Origin: UBA4615 sp964399635
GTDB taxonomy: Bacteria; Pseudomonadota; Gammaproteobacteria; Burkholderiales; Burkholderiaceae_E
Length of the DNA stretch: 64,000 bases
Assembly: GCA_964399635.1 (NCBI GenBank)
Contig: CAYNRU010000044.1
Span: 62,001 to 126,000, forward strand
Reading direction: 5' to 3'
Below the pieces are notes generated by a model. That model had not been told where the DNA came from. It ran no database searches and saw only the letters and a list, made by a program, of their open reading frames with translations. This document shows positions 34,979 to 43,052 of this stretch, piece by piece; positions within the stretch are counted from its first letter, which is position 1, and each line of letters opens with the position of its first letter. The translations under genes and the position numbers were made by a program.

Positions 34979-36826
34979 ATGTCTTGGGCCGGAAAGATCC
35001 TGCGGGTGAACCTGACTTCGGGCACCTGCACCAGCGAGCCGCTGAAAATGGAATGGGCGAGGCAGTACCTCGGCCAGCGTGGGCTCGCCACCAAATACTT
35101 CGTCGAGGAAGTCGACGCCAAGGTCGACCCGCTGTCGATCGACAACAAGATCATCTGGGCGACCGGTCCGCTGACCGGCACGATGGCCTCCACCGGCGGG
35201 CGCTACTCGGTGATCACCAAGGGTCCGCTGACCGGCGCCATCGCCTGCTCCAACTCGGGCGGCTACTGGGGCGCCGAGCTCAAGATGGCCGGCTGGGACA
35301 TGGTCATCGTCGAGGGCAAGTCGGCCAAGCCGGTCTACCTGTCCATCAGCGACGACGTCGCCGAGCTGCGTGACGCGTCCCACCTGTGGGGCAAGACCGT
35401 CTGGCAGACCGAAGCGATCATCAAGTCCTCGCACCAGGATCCCCTGACCCGCGTGTCGTCCATCGGCCGCGCCGGCGAGACGCAGGTGCTGTACGCCGCC
35501 ATCGTCAACGACCTGCACCGCGCGGCCGGCCGCTCGGGCGTGGGCGCGGTCGCAGGCAGCAAGAACCTCAAGGCCATCGCGGTGCGCGGCACCAAGGGCG
35601 TGGGCAACATCCACGATCCCAAGGCCTTCATGAAGGTCACGATGGAGAAGAAGAAGATCCTCCACGACCACCCGGTCACCGGCCAGGGCCTGCCCACCTA
35701 CGGCACCCAGGTCCTGATGAACGTCATCAACGAGACCGGCTCGCTGCCCACGCGCAACCACCGCGACTCGCAGTTCGAGTCCGCCAGCCGGATCGGCGCC
35801 GAGGCGATGGCCGAGAAGCGCCCCACCGACGGCAAGTCGCAGCTGGTGACCAACCAGGCCTGCTTCGGCTGCACGATCGCCTGCGGGCGCATCTCCAAGA
35901 TCGACGAGACCCACTTCTCGGTGGTCAACAAGCCCGAGTACTGGGGCGCCTCCGGCGGCCTCGAGTACGAGGCGGCCTGGGCGCTCGGCGCGGCGCCCGG
36001 GGTGTCCGACCTCGAGGCCCTGCAGTACGCCAACCTGCTGTGCAACGAGGACGGGATGGATCCGATCTCGTTCGGCGCGACCGTCGGCGCGGTGTTCGAG
36101 CTGTACGAGATGGGTGTGCTGACCAAGGAGCAGATCGGCATCGAGGCGCCGTTCGGCTCGGCGCAGGCGCTGTGCAAGCTGGCCGAGATGACGGTCAAGA
36201 GCGAGGGCTTCGGCAAGGAGATCGCGCAGGGCAGCAAGCGCCTGACCGCGAAGTACGGCCATCCCGACCTGTCGATGTCGGTCAAGGGTCAGGAGTTCCC
36301 GGCCTATGACGCGCGTGGCATCCAGGGCATGGGCCTGACCTACGCGACGTCCAACCGCGGCGCCTGCCACCTGCGTTCCTACACCGTTGCCTCCGAGGTC
36401 CTGGGCATCCCGGTCAAGACCGACCCGCTGACCACCGACGGCAAGCCGGGGCTGGTCAAGGCCTTCCAGGACGCGACCGCCGCCTTCGACTCCTCGGGCA
36501 TCTGCGTGTTCACGACCTTCGCCTGGACCACGGCCGATCTCGCGCCGCAGGTGGCTGCGGCCTGCGGCGACGAGTTCACGCTCGAGAACCTCACCGAGAT
36601 CGGCGAGCGGATCTGGAACCTCGAGCGGGACTTCAACAACCGCGCCGGCTTCACCCGCAAGGACGACGACCTGCCCAAGCGGCTGAAGACCGAGCCGGCC
36701 AAGACCGGCCCGGCCAAGGGCCTCGTGTCGGGGATCGACAAGATGATCCCCGAGTACTACGAGCTCCGCGGCTGGGACCAGGACGGCCGGCTCAAGCCGG
36801 AGACCCGCGCCCGGCTGGGCCTGTAG
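34979..36826 (+). CDS. aorB: Tungsten-containing aldehyde oxidoreductase, catalytic subunit
   Basis: A 615-residue member of the aldehyde:ferredoxin oxidoreductase family, which oxidises aldehydes to acids (or the reverse) at a bis-pyranopterin tungsten centre. The N-terminal AFOR_N domain is clear (WAGKILRVNLTSGTC ... GGRYSVITKGPLTGAIACSNSGGYWG). The [4Fe-4S] ligands are C295, C298 and C302 (ACFGCTIAC), with C509 (SSGICVFTTF) as the fourth. The length fits the family. A GGAG site precedes the ATG. Tungsten, not molybdenum, is inferred from the family, and the nearby oxyanion transporter and MoaD-like gene support metal-pterin use. Confidence 0.94.
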   Translation: MSWAGKILRVNLTSGTCTSEPLKMEWARQYLGQRGLATKYFVEEVDAKVDPLSIDNKIIWATGPLTGTMASTGGRYSVITKGPLTGAIACSNSGGYWGAELKMAGWDMVIVEGKSAKPVYLSISDDVAELRDASHLWGKTVWQTEAIIKSSHQDPLTRVSSIGRAGETQVLYAAIVNDLHRAAGRSGVGAVAGSKNLKAIAVRGTKGVGNIHDPKAFMKVTMEKKKILHDHPVTGQGLPTYGTQVLMNVINETGSLPTRNHRDSQFESASRIGAEAMAEKRPTDGKSQLVTNQACFGCTIACGRISKIDETHFSVVNKPEYWGASGGLEYEAAWALGAAPGVSDLEALQYANLLCNEDGMDPISFGATVGAVFELYEMGVLTKEQIGIEAPFGSAQALCKLAEMTVKSEGFGKEIAQGSKRLTAKYGHPDLSMSVKGQEFPAYDARGIQGMGLTYATSNRGACHLRSYTVASEVLGIPVKTDPLTTDGKPGLVKAFQDATAAFDSSGICVFTTFAWTTADLAPQVAAACGDEFTLENLTEIGERIWNLERDFNNRAGFTRKDDDLPKRLKTEPAKTGPAKGLVSGIDKMIPEYYELRGWDQDGRLKPETRARLGL

Positions 36827-36858
36827 CCGCGGCGGGTCGATACCCCCGCGCTCGACCC

Positions 36859-36880
36859 GGGGCGGCCTGGCGGCCGCCCC
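36859..36880 (+). terminator. Hairpin between aorB and aorC
   Basis: A perfect 9-bp GC-rich stem (36859-36867 with 36872-36880, 4-nt loop) is followed by GTTTCGTTTA. It lies inside the operon, so it may be a partial terminator or an mRNA-stability element setting the aorAB to aorC ratio. Confidence 0.55.
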
Positions 36881-36905
36881 GTTTCGTTTATCCGAGGAGC
36901 GCACC

Positions 36906-38180
36906 ATGAAGCACGTCATCATCGGCAACGGCCCTGCAGGCGTGGTCGCCGCCGAGACCCTGCGCAAGCGCCGTCCCGCCGACGAGATCGTGATGATCGG
37001 CGACGAGCCGCATCCGTCGTACTCGCGCATGGCGATCCCCTACCTGCTGATCGGCAACATCGACGAGCCGGGCACCTACCTGCGCAAGGACCCGAAGCAT
37101 TTCGAGACGCACCGGATCCGCACGGTCACCGGGCGCGTGACCTCGGTGGACACCGTGGCGCACCGCGTGCTGCTGTCCGACGGCCAGGCCTTCGCGTACG
37201 ACCGCCTGCTGATCGCAACCGGCTCGAGCCCGGTTAAGCCGCCCATCCCGGGCCTCGACTCGCCGTTCGTGCATCCCTGCTGGACGCTGCACGACGCCCG
37301 CAACATCCTGCAGCTCGCCCGGCCCGGCGCCCGCGTGCTCCAGATGGGCGCGGGCTTCATCGGCTGCATCATCCTGGAGGCGCTGGCGCAGCGCGAGGTC
37401 GCGCTGACCGTGGTCGAGATGGGCGACCGGATGGTGCCGCGGATGATGGGTCCGGGTGCCGGCAACATGATCAAGGACTGGTGCCAGAAGAAGGGCATCA
37501 CCGTCTACACCTCGACCCGCGTCGAGGGGCTCGAGCCTGCGGCCAACATCCGCGCGCGGTTCTCGAACGGGCGTACCGAGGAGTTCGACCTCGTCATCCA
37601 GGCGACCGGCGTGCGGCCCAACATCGGCTTCCTGGCGGGCAGCCCGATCAAGGCCCTGCAGGGCATCCTGACCGACGAGCGCATGCAGACCACGGTGCCC
37701 GGCGTGTACGCGGCCGGCGACTGCGCCGAGGCCTTCGACCCGATCACCAAGCAGACCATCGTATCCGCGATCCAGCCCAACGCAGTCGACCAGGGGCATG
37801 TCGCCGCGATCAACATGGCTGGCGGCGACTCCATCGCGACCGTGGTGACGCAGATCAACGTGCTCGACACGCTGGGGCTGGTGTCGACCTCGTTCGGCCA
37901 GTGGCAGGGCGTGCCGGGCGGCGAGCACGCCGAACTGAACGACACGGCCGGGTTCAAGTACCTGCGCCTGGAGTTCGATCGCGACGTGCTCATCGGCGCC
38001 AACTCGCTCGGCATGACCGACCACGTGGGCGTGCTGCGCGGGCTGGTGGAGGGTGGCGTGAAGTTGGGCCCCTGGAAGGACCGTCTGCTGGAGGATCCGA
38101 CCCGGCTGATGGAGGCGTACCTCGCCACCGCGCAGGCCCAGGAGCAGTTCCAGGGTCCTTCGCGCGGCAGCATGCGCTGA
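36906..38180 (+). CDS. aorC: Aldehyde oxidoreductase, FAD/NAD(H)-dependent subunit
   Basis: A 424-residue pyridine-nucleotide-disulfide-type oxidoreductase. The FAD Rossmann motif KHVIIGNGPAGVVAAETLRK opens the protein. The NAD-binding fold VLQMGAGFIGCIILEALAQRE follows near residue 140, and VPGVYAAGDCAEAFDP closes the FAD domain. It lacks the redox CxxxxC of disulfide reductases. In AorABC it passes electrons to or from NAD+. A GAGGAG site precedes the ATG. The gene follows aorB after 79 bases containing a hairpin. Confidence 0.92.
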   Translation: MKHVIIGNGPAGVVAAETLRKRRPADEIVMIGDEPHPSYSRMAIPYLLIGNIDEPGTYLRKDPKHFETHRIRTVTGRVTSVDTVAHRVLLSDGQAFAYDRLLIATGSSPVKPPIPGLDSPFVHPCWTLHDARNILQLARPGARVLQMGAGFIGCIILEALAQREVALTVVEMGDRMVPRMMGPGAGNMIKDWCQKKGITVYTSTRVEGLEPAANIRARFSNGRTEEFDLVIQATGVRPNIGFLAGSPIKALQGILTDERMQTTVPGVYAAGDCAEAFDPITKQTIVSAIQPNAVDQGHVAAINMAGGDSIATVVTQINVLDTLGLVSTSFGQWQGVPGGEHAELNDTAGFKYLRLEFDRDVLIGANSLGMTDHVGVLRGLVEGGVKLGPWKDRLLEDPTRLMEAYLATAQAQEQFQGPSRGSMR

Positions 38181-38192
38181 AAGGGCGGGCCG

Positions 38193-38459
38193 GTGCGCAT
38201 CACCTTCAAGCTGTTCGCGATGCTGACGGACCACCTGCCCGAGGAACTCGACGGGGAGCGGCGCAACGGCAACGTGATCGCGGTCGACGTGCCCGAGGGC
38301 ACGACGGTCACGCAGATGATCGAGCGATTCAAGCTGCCGCCCAAGCTCGTGCACCTGGTGCTGGTGGATGGCACCTACGTTGCGCCCGCCGACCGCGAGT
38401 CGCGCGTGCTCAAGGACGGGGAAGCCCTTGCGATCTGGCCGCCGATCGCAGGCGGCTGA
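38193..38459 (+). CDS. MoaD/ThiS-like sulfur carrier protein
   Basis: An 88-residue beta-grasp protein ending in IAGG, the Gly-Gly tail that is adenylated and thiocarboxylated in MoaD and ThiS. Seen: RITFKLFAMLTDHLP at the start, VDVPEGTTVTQMIERF and VLKDGEALAIWPPIAGG at the end. It begins at GTG 38193, 12 bases after aorC. As an operon member it may supply sulfur for the aor pyranopterin in place of, or beside, the housekeeping MoaD (inference). Confidence 0.88.
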   Translation: MRITFKLFAMLTDHLPEELDGERRNGNVIAVDVPEGTTVTQMIERFKLPPKLVHLVLVDGTYVAPADRESRVLKDGEALAIWPPIAGG

Positions 38460-38539
38460 GGCCAGACGGGCTCACGGCGCCGCGCGGTGCGTGGCGCTGC
38501 GGCAGGGCGCTCGTCGCGCCGGCCGGCGGGGCTGAGCCC

Positions 38540-38830
38540 GTGCCCTTCTTCGGCTTCGATCGCGTGATGGCCTGCTCGCGCGCGGACCTCGACCGCTGGC
38601 TGGCCGAGCTGACCGGCGAGGATCACCGCATCGCGACCACGGGACGCACGACCCTGCGCTTCGACTGGGGCGAGCTCGCCATCGAGACCGAGCCGCTCGA
38701 GCCGCGCCGGGTCGCCCTGCTGAAGGTCCAGCAGCTGCGCGTGCGCTTCGTGCCCACGGCCGGCGCCGAGGCGCCTGCTCGCGACTGGGTCACAAGCTTC
38801 GATCGCCATACACAGCGAGGTGGCGGTTAG
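38540..38830 (+). CDS. Small conserved-looking protein of the aor operon, unknown function
   Basis: A 96-residue protein from GTG 38540 in the aor direction, 80 bases after the MoaD-like gene. I do not recognise a named family. The first residues VPFFGFDRVMACSRADLDRWLAEL are followed by a strand-rich part (TTLRFDWGELAIETEPLEPRRVALLKVQQLRVRF) and the ending DWVTSFDRHTQRGGG. The C-terminal Gly-Gly-Gly is notable beside a carrier protein ending in Gly-Gly. Codon use is like its neighbours. The start is uncertain, since the frame remains open upstream. Confidence 0.55.
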   Translation: MPFFGFDRVMACSRADLDRWLAELTGEDHRIATTGRTTLRFDWGELAIETEPLEPRRVALLKVQQLRVRFVPTAGAEAPARDWVTSFDRHTQRGGG

Positions 38831-38930
38831 CTGGCGCAGCGCAACAGCTTCGCGCGCTGGCAGGTCGCGCGGCCTTGCTCCTGCGTGACCGCTGTGCGAC
38901 CCTCTCGGGCTTTCGAATTCCGACCGGCCA

Positions 38931-41339
38931 ATGCTCCAGCACGCCTCTTCGTCGCCGGCAGGCGTCTCGTACATTCCCGGCATCGACGGGCTGCGGGCGG
39001 TCGCGGTGCTCGCAGTGGTCCTGTACCACCTCGACGCCGCCCTCGTGCCCGGCGGGTTCGCCGGCGTCGACGTCTTCTTCGCCATCTCCGGATACGTGGT
39101 CAGCAGCAGCCTGGTGAACCACGGCGGACGGGGGCTGGGCGACTTCCTGCTGACCTTCTACGCGCGACGGATCGCGCGCATCATGCCGGCGCTCGTGGTG
39201 TGCCTGGTCATCACGAGCGCGCTGTCGGTGCTGTTCATCCCGCAGTCGTGGCTCAGCCAGAGTATCCCGCATACGGGGCTCTATGCCTTCTTCGGGCTCG
39301 CCAACTACGCGCTCGTGAACGCCGGCGACGGCTACTACGCGGCGCGCGCCGAGTCGAACCCGTTCACCCACACCTGGTCCCTCGCGGTCGAAGAGCAGTT
39401 CTACCTCGTGTATCCGCTCGTGTTCTTCGTGTGGCTGTCGTACCGCAATCGCGGCGGGGCGCTCGGCACGCTGGCCAGGAGCCTACTCGCGATCCTGGTG
39501 GGCCTGTCGCTCGTCGTCGCGTGGCACCAGACGAAGCACAACCCGAACGCCGCGTTCTACCTGCTCTACAGCCGATTCTGGGAGCTCGCCCTCGGCGGCC
39601 TGCTGTACCAGCTGCATCACCGCGGGGTCCTGCTGCCGCGCGGCGGCGCCGCGACCACCGCCTGCCTGCTGGCGGGCCTGGCGCTGATCCTGGCGTCCTT
39701 CGCGCTCGCGACCGCGGCGTCGTTCCCGTTCCCGATGGCGTTGATGCCGGTGACCGGATCGCTGCTGGTGATCGCCGCGGCGGTCGGGCAGGCGCAGGCG
39801 CGGGCGCGCTCGGTCTCGCGGGTCGTGCTCGAGAACCCGCTCGCGCTGTACGTCGGCAAGATCTCGTACTCGCTCTACCTGTGGCACTGGCCGGTGCTGG
39901 TGCTGCTGCGATGGACGATCGGCCTGGACACGGCGGTCAGCATCGCCGCGGCGGTGGGCCTGTCCGCTGCGGCGAGCATGGCCTCCTACCACCTGGTCGA
40001 GATGCCGGTCAGGCGTAGCGCCTGGGTCAGGTCCGGGCGCAGGGTCCCGGTGCTGGTCGCGGGGCTGGGCACGGTCGCGCTGGGCGCATGGGTCGGCGCG
40101 ACCCTCTTCGCGCACCAGAACACCCTGTCGCTGAGCGTGACCCGCGACGTCGAGACCTGGTACCCGAGCGCGTTCCCCACCTCCAACGCCAATTTCGGGG
40201 CGCTGTCCGGCACGACGATGTTCGTCGTCGGCGACTCGCACGCCGTCGCGTACGCGACCATGCTGCGACTGCTCCAGGACATCGACGGGCTGACCGTGCG
40301 CACGATCGACAAGGCGGGCTGCGCGGTCGCGCCGCTGCTGCATCCCGGGATCGAGCGCTGCGCGGCCTTCGTCGAGTCGGCCCTCGCCGAAGTCGAGGCC
40401 ACGGCCAGGCCGGGGGACATCGTGTTCCTGCCCGGGCTGCGGGTGCCGCGGCTCGTCGACGGCCCGCTCGACGACGCCAGGATCCTCGCCATCGTCGACC
40501 ACCGCGCGGCGCCCGCCGCATGGCTCGCGGCCCTCGAGGAGGCCCACCGGATCGTCACGCGGCTGGAGACCCGCTCGCTCAGGGTGATCTTCGAGGCGCA
40601 AAAGCCGCTGTTCAAGGCGCTGCCGTATCGATGCGCCGACTGGTTCAACGCCATGAACCCCGCATGCGCGCGCGGCTTCTCGATCGAGCGCGAGTTCATC
40701 GAGGCCTATCGCCGCCCGATCACCGAGTCGCTGCAGGCGCTGGCGGCGCGTCACCCGTCGATGCGCGTCTGGGACCCGCTGCCCGCCCTGTGCCCGGGGA
40801 GCCGCTGCTCGGCCTTCGACGAGGGCCGGCCGCTGTACTTCGACTCGGACCACCTGTCCGCGCACGGCAACCGCGTCGCTTACCGCAGCTTCCAGCCCTT
40901 CCTGCTCGAGATGCTGCCGCTGGACGGGGCGCGGTACCGAACCGTCGAGATGAGCGCGCGGCAGCAGCCGGGGCTGACCTCGACCGGGCTGTCGTTCGCC
41001 GAGCCCTGGGGCCGCTGGACGGACGGGCCCGCGGCGACCCTGCGCTTCACCGACCGCCTGCCAGCCCGATTCCGGCTGGTGCTCAGGCTGGAAGGCTCGT
41101 TCGGCCCCAACGCGGGCGAGCCGGTCGAGGTCGCGGTCGGGACGCAGCGCAGGCGGTTCACGGCACCCGCGGCCGCCGCCAGCGTCGCGCTGGACTTCGA
41201 CGACGTGCCGCCGGGCACGGACACGCTCGCGATGACGGTGCCCAGGCCCACGTCGCCGAGCGAGCTCGGCCTGTCCGCCGACCGCCGCAGGCTCGGCCTG
41301 CGGATCGTCTCGCTCGAGATCGCGCCGCCCGCGCCCTAG
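38931..41339 (+). CDS. Acyltransferase-3 / SGNH fusion membrane protein
   Basis: An 802-residue OafA-type O-acyltransferase. Residues about 12-370 form the acyltransferase-3 membrane domain (YIPGIDGLRAVAVLAVVLYHL, FFAISGYVVS, NPFTHTWSLAVEEQFYLVYPL, SYSLYLWHWPVLVL). A periplasmic SGNH hydrolase-like domain follows, with the nucleophile motif VVGDSHAVAYA and the Asp-His block YFDSDHLSAHGNRV. An extra C-terminal beta-rich domain of about 120 residues (FAEPWGRWTDGPAATLRF ... GSFGPNAGEPVEVAVG) resembles modules at the end of phosphoglycerol-transferase-like enzymes. It probably acetylates a surface polysaccharide. Neighbours give no clue to the substrate. Confidence 0.88.
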   Translation: MLQHASSSPAGVSYIPGIDGLRAVAVLAVVLYHLDAALVPGGFAGVDVFFAISGYVVSSSLVNHGGRGLGDFLLTFYARRIARIMPALVVCLVITSALSVLFIPQSWLSQSIPHTGLYAFFGLANYALVNAGDGYYAARAESNPFTHTWSLAVEEQFYLVYPLVFFVWLSYRNRGGALGTLARSLLAILVGLSLVVAWHQTKHNPNAAFYLLYSRFWELALGGLLYQLHHRGVLLPRGGAATTACLLAGLALILASFALATAASFPFPMALMPVTGSLLVIAAAVGQAQARARSVSRVVLENPLALYVGKISYSLYLWHWPVLVLLRWTIGLDTAVSIAAAVGLSAAASMASYHLVEMPVRRSAWVRSGRRVPVLVAGLGTVALGAWVGATLFAHQNTLSLSVTRDVETWYPSAFPTSNANFGALSGTTMFVVGDSHAVAYATMLRLLQDIDGLTVRTIDKAGCAVAPLLHPGIERCAAFVESALAEVEATARPGDIVFLPGLRVPRLVDGPLDDARILAIVDHRAAPAAWLAALEEAHRIVTRLETRSLRVIFEAQKPLFKALPYRCADWFNAMNPACARGFSIEREFIEAYRRPITESLQALAARHPSMRVWDPLPALCPGSRCSAFDEGRPLYFDSDHLSAHGNRVAYRSFQPFLLEMLPLDGARYRTVEMSARQQPGLTSTGLSFAEPWGRWTDGPAATLRFTDRLPARFRLVLRLEGSFGPNAGEPVEVAVGTQRRRFTAPAAAASVALDFDDVPPGTDTLAMTVPRPTSPSELGLSADRRRLGLRIVSLEIAPPAP

Positions 41340-41364
41340 CGCGGGCGCCCCGCAGCGTCCAGGC

Positions 41365-42378
41365 TCAGCGCCCGGCGGGCACCGCGCAGCCCGGGCCGGC
41401 CGTGTTTTCGCCGGTCGGCTCGGGCTTCTTCTGGCGAAGCGCCACGCCGTTCTTCACCGCCACCACCTCGGCCAGGATAGACACCGCGATCTCGGCGGGC
41501 GTTCGGCTGCCGATGTCCAGTCCGATCGGGCCGTGCAGGCGCTCGATCTCGTGCTCGCCGAGGTCGAACAGCCGCATCCGCTCCTTGCGCTTGGCGGTGT
41601 TGGCGCGCGAGCCGAGCGCGCCCACGTAGAACGCCGGCGACTTGAGCGCCTCGAGCAGCACCATGTCGTCGAGCTTGGGGTCGTGGGTGACCGCCACCAC
41701 CGCGCTGTGTGCGTCCAGCTCCAGGCGCAGCACCGCGTCGTCCGGCATCTCCTTCGTGAACTGCGTGCCGGGCACGTCCCAGGTCAGGTGGTACTCCTCG
41801 CGCGGGTCGCAGACGATCACCTCGAAATCCAGCGCCAGCGCCATCTCGGCGAGCACCCGCGACAACTGGCCGGCGCCGATGACCAGCATCCGCCAGCGCG
41901 GCCCGAACACCTGGCGCATCGTCGTGTCGGACAGCGTGAAGGGCTCGCCGCGCCGCGCAGGCTCGAGCGTGACGCCGCCCGACCCGATGTCCAGCACCCG
42001 CGCGACCAGCTCGTGGCGCGCCGTGCGCTCGAGCAGCGCGTCGATCCACTGCACGTCGGCCAGTGGCTCCTGCACCAGCCGCAGCGTGCCTCCGCAGGGC
42101 AGGCCGAATCGGGCCGCCTCGTCCTTGGTGACGCCGTAGGTGATCTGCGAGGGCGTGCCCACGCGTTCGCCGCGGCGCACGCGATCGATCAGGTCGTCCT
42201 CGACGCAGCCGCCCGACACCGAGCCCACCACCAGGCCATCGTCGCGCAGCGCGAGCAACGCGCCGGGCGGCCGCGGCGCCGAGCCCCAGGTCTCCACGAC
42301 CGTGACGAGCCAGGCGGGCCGCCCGGCGCGCGCCCAGTCGCGCGCCTGGCGCAGCACCTGCAGATCGAGACTGTCCAT
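41365..42378 (-). CDS. XdhC/CoxF-family molybdoenzyme maturation protein
   Basis: A 337-residue XdhC/CoxI-type chaperone that inserts or sulfurates the Mo cofactor of xanthine-dehydrogenase-family enzymes. The N-terminal domain has VVETWGSAPRPPGALLAL and SVSGGCVEDDLI. The Rossmann domain has MLVIGAGQLSRVLAEMAL, VVAVTHDPKLDDMVL and FYVGALGSRANTAKRKERM, then LHGPIGLDIGSRTPAEIAVSI. It is the last gene of the leftward coxD-coxE-coxG set, 25 bases after coxG. Its substrate enzyme is not in the window. Confidence 0.92.
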   Translation of the reverse strand: MDSLDLQVLRQARDWARAGRPAWLVTVVETWGSAPRPPGALLALRDDGLVVGSVSGGCVEDDLIDRVRRGERVGTPSQITYGVTKDEAARFGLPCGGTLRLVQEPLADVQWIDALLERTARHELVARVLDIGSGGVTLEPARRGEPFTLSDTTMRQVFGPRWRMLVIGAGQLSRVLAEMALALDFEVIVCDPREEYHLTWDVPGTQFTKEMPDDAVLRLELDAHSAVVAVTHDPKLDDMVLLEALKSPAFYVGALGSRANTAKRKERMRLFDLGEHEIERLHGPIGLDIGSRTPAEIAVSILAEVVAVKNGVALRQKKPEPTGENTAGPGCAVPAGR

Positions 42379-42403
42379 CGTCGTGCTCCTTCGTTCGTGT
42401 CCG

Positions 42404-43024
42404 TCAGCGCGCGAGCAGCCACGCCAGCAGCGCGACCGCGATCGCCGCCGCGATCACCCATCCGATCCGGCTCGACGAGGCCGGTGCCGCCGGCATGGGC
42501 ACGGGTGCAGGCGGGGGCGCCGCCTCGCCGGGCCCAGCCGCCGCCGCCTCGCCTGGCCCGGCCGCCGCCTGCGCCGCGCCCGCCTGCCCGACGATCCGGG
42601 CCTCGAAGGCCGCGAAGAAATCGTCCGCGATCTTGCGCGCTGCGCCGTCGATCAGCCGCGAGCCGATCTGCGCGATCTTGCCGCCGACGTTGGCCTTCAC
42701 CGAGTAGTCGAGCAGCGTGCCCTGCTCGACCGGGGTCAACCGCACGTCGGCCGTGCCCTTGCCGAAGCCCGCCGCGCCGCCCTGGCCGTCGAAGGCGATC
42801 CGGTAGGAGACCGGCTCGACCGCGTCGCTGCGGGTCAGCTTGCCCTTGAAGCGGGCCGCCACCGGACCGATACGCGCGCTCATCACCAGCTCGTACTGGT
42901 CGGGCGCGACCAGCGCGATCGATTCGCAGCCCGCGATGCAGGCCTGCAGGGCCGCCGGGTCGTTGAGCGCATCCCATGCCTGTTGCGGCGGCACCGGCAG
43001 CGTGCGCTGCCCTGTCATCTCCAT
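42404..43024 (-). CDS. coxG: CoxG-family protein (SRPBCC domain with C-terminal membrane anchor)
   Basis: A 206-residue protein. The N-terminal SRPBCC domain matches carbon monoxide dehydrogenase subunit G: MTGQRTLPVPPQQAWDALNDPAALQACIAGCESI, then ANVGGKIAQIGSRLIDGAARKIADDFFAAFEA. An Ala/Pro linker and a C-terminal membrane helix (IGWVIAAAIAVALLAWLLAR) follow. Family members recruit the CO dehydrogenase to the membrane and quinone pool. It lies 28 bases downstream of coxE. The start at 43024 fits the family N-terminus. Confidence 0.9.
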   Translation of the reverse strand: MEMTGQRTLPVPPQQAWDALNDPAALQACIAGCESIALVAPDQYELVMSARIGPVAARFKGKLTRSDAVEPVSYRIAFDGQGGAAGFGKGTADVRLTPVEQGTLLDYSVKANVGGKIAQIGSRLIDGAARKIADDFFAAFEARIVGQAGAAQAAAGPGEAAAAGPGEAAPPPAPVPMPAAPASSSRIGWVIAAAIAVALLAWLLAR

Positions 43025-43052
43025 GCTGCGATTCTCCGGGTTCGGGGGGTGT

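Noticed and set aside
34880..37030. A 716-codon minus-strand frame over aorB
   Set aside because: It is exactly antisense to a clear tungsten enzyme gene and has low-complexity composition. It is a codon-bias shadow.
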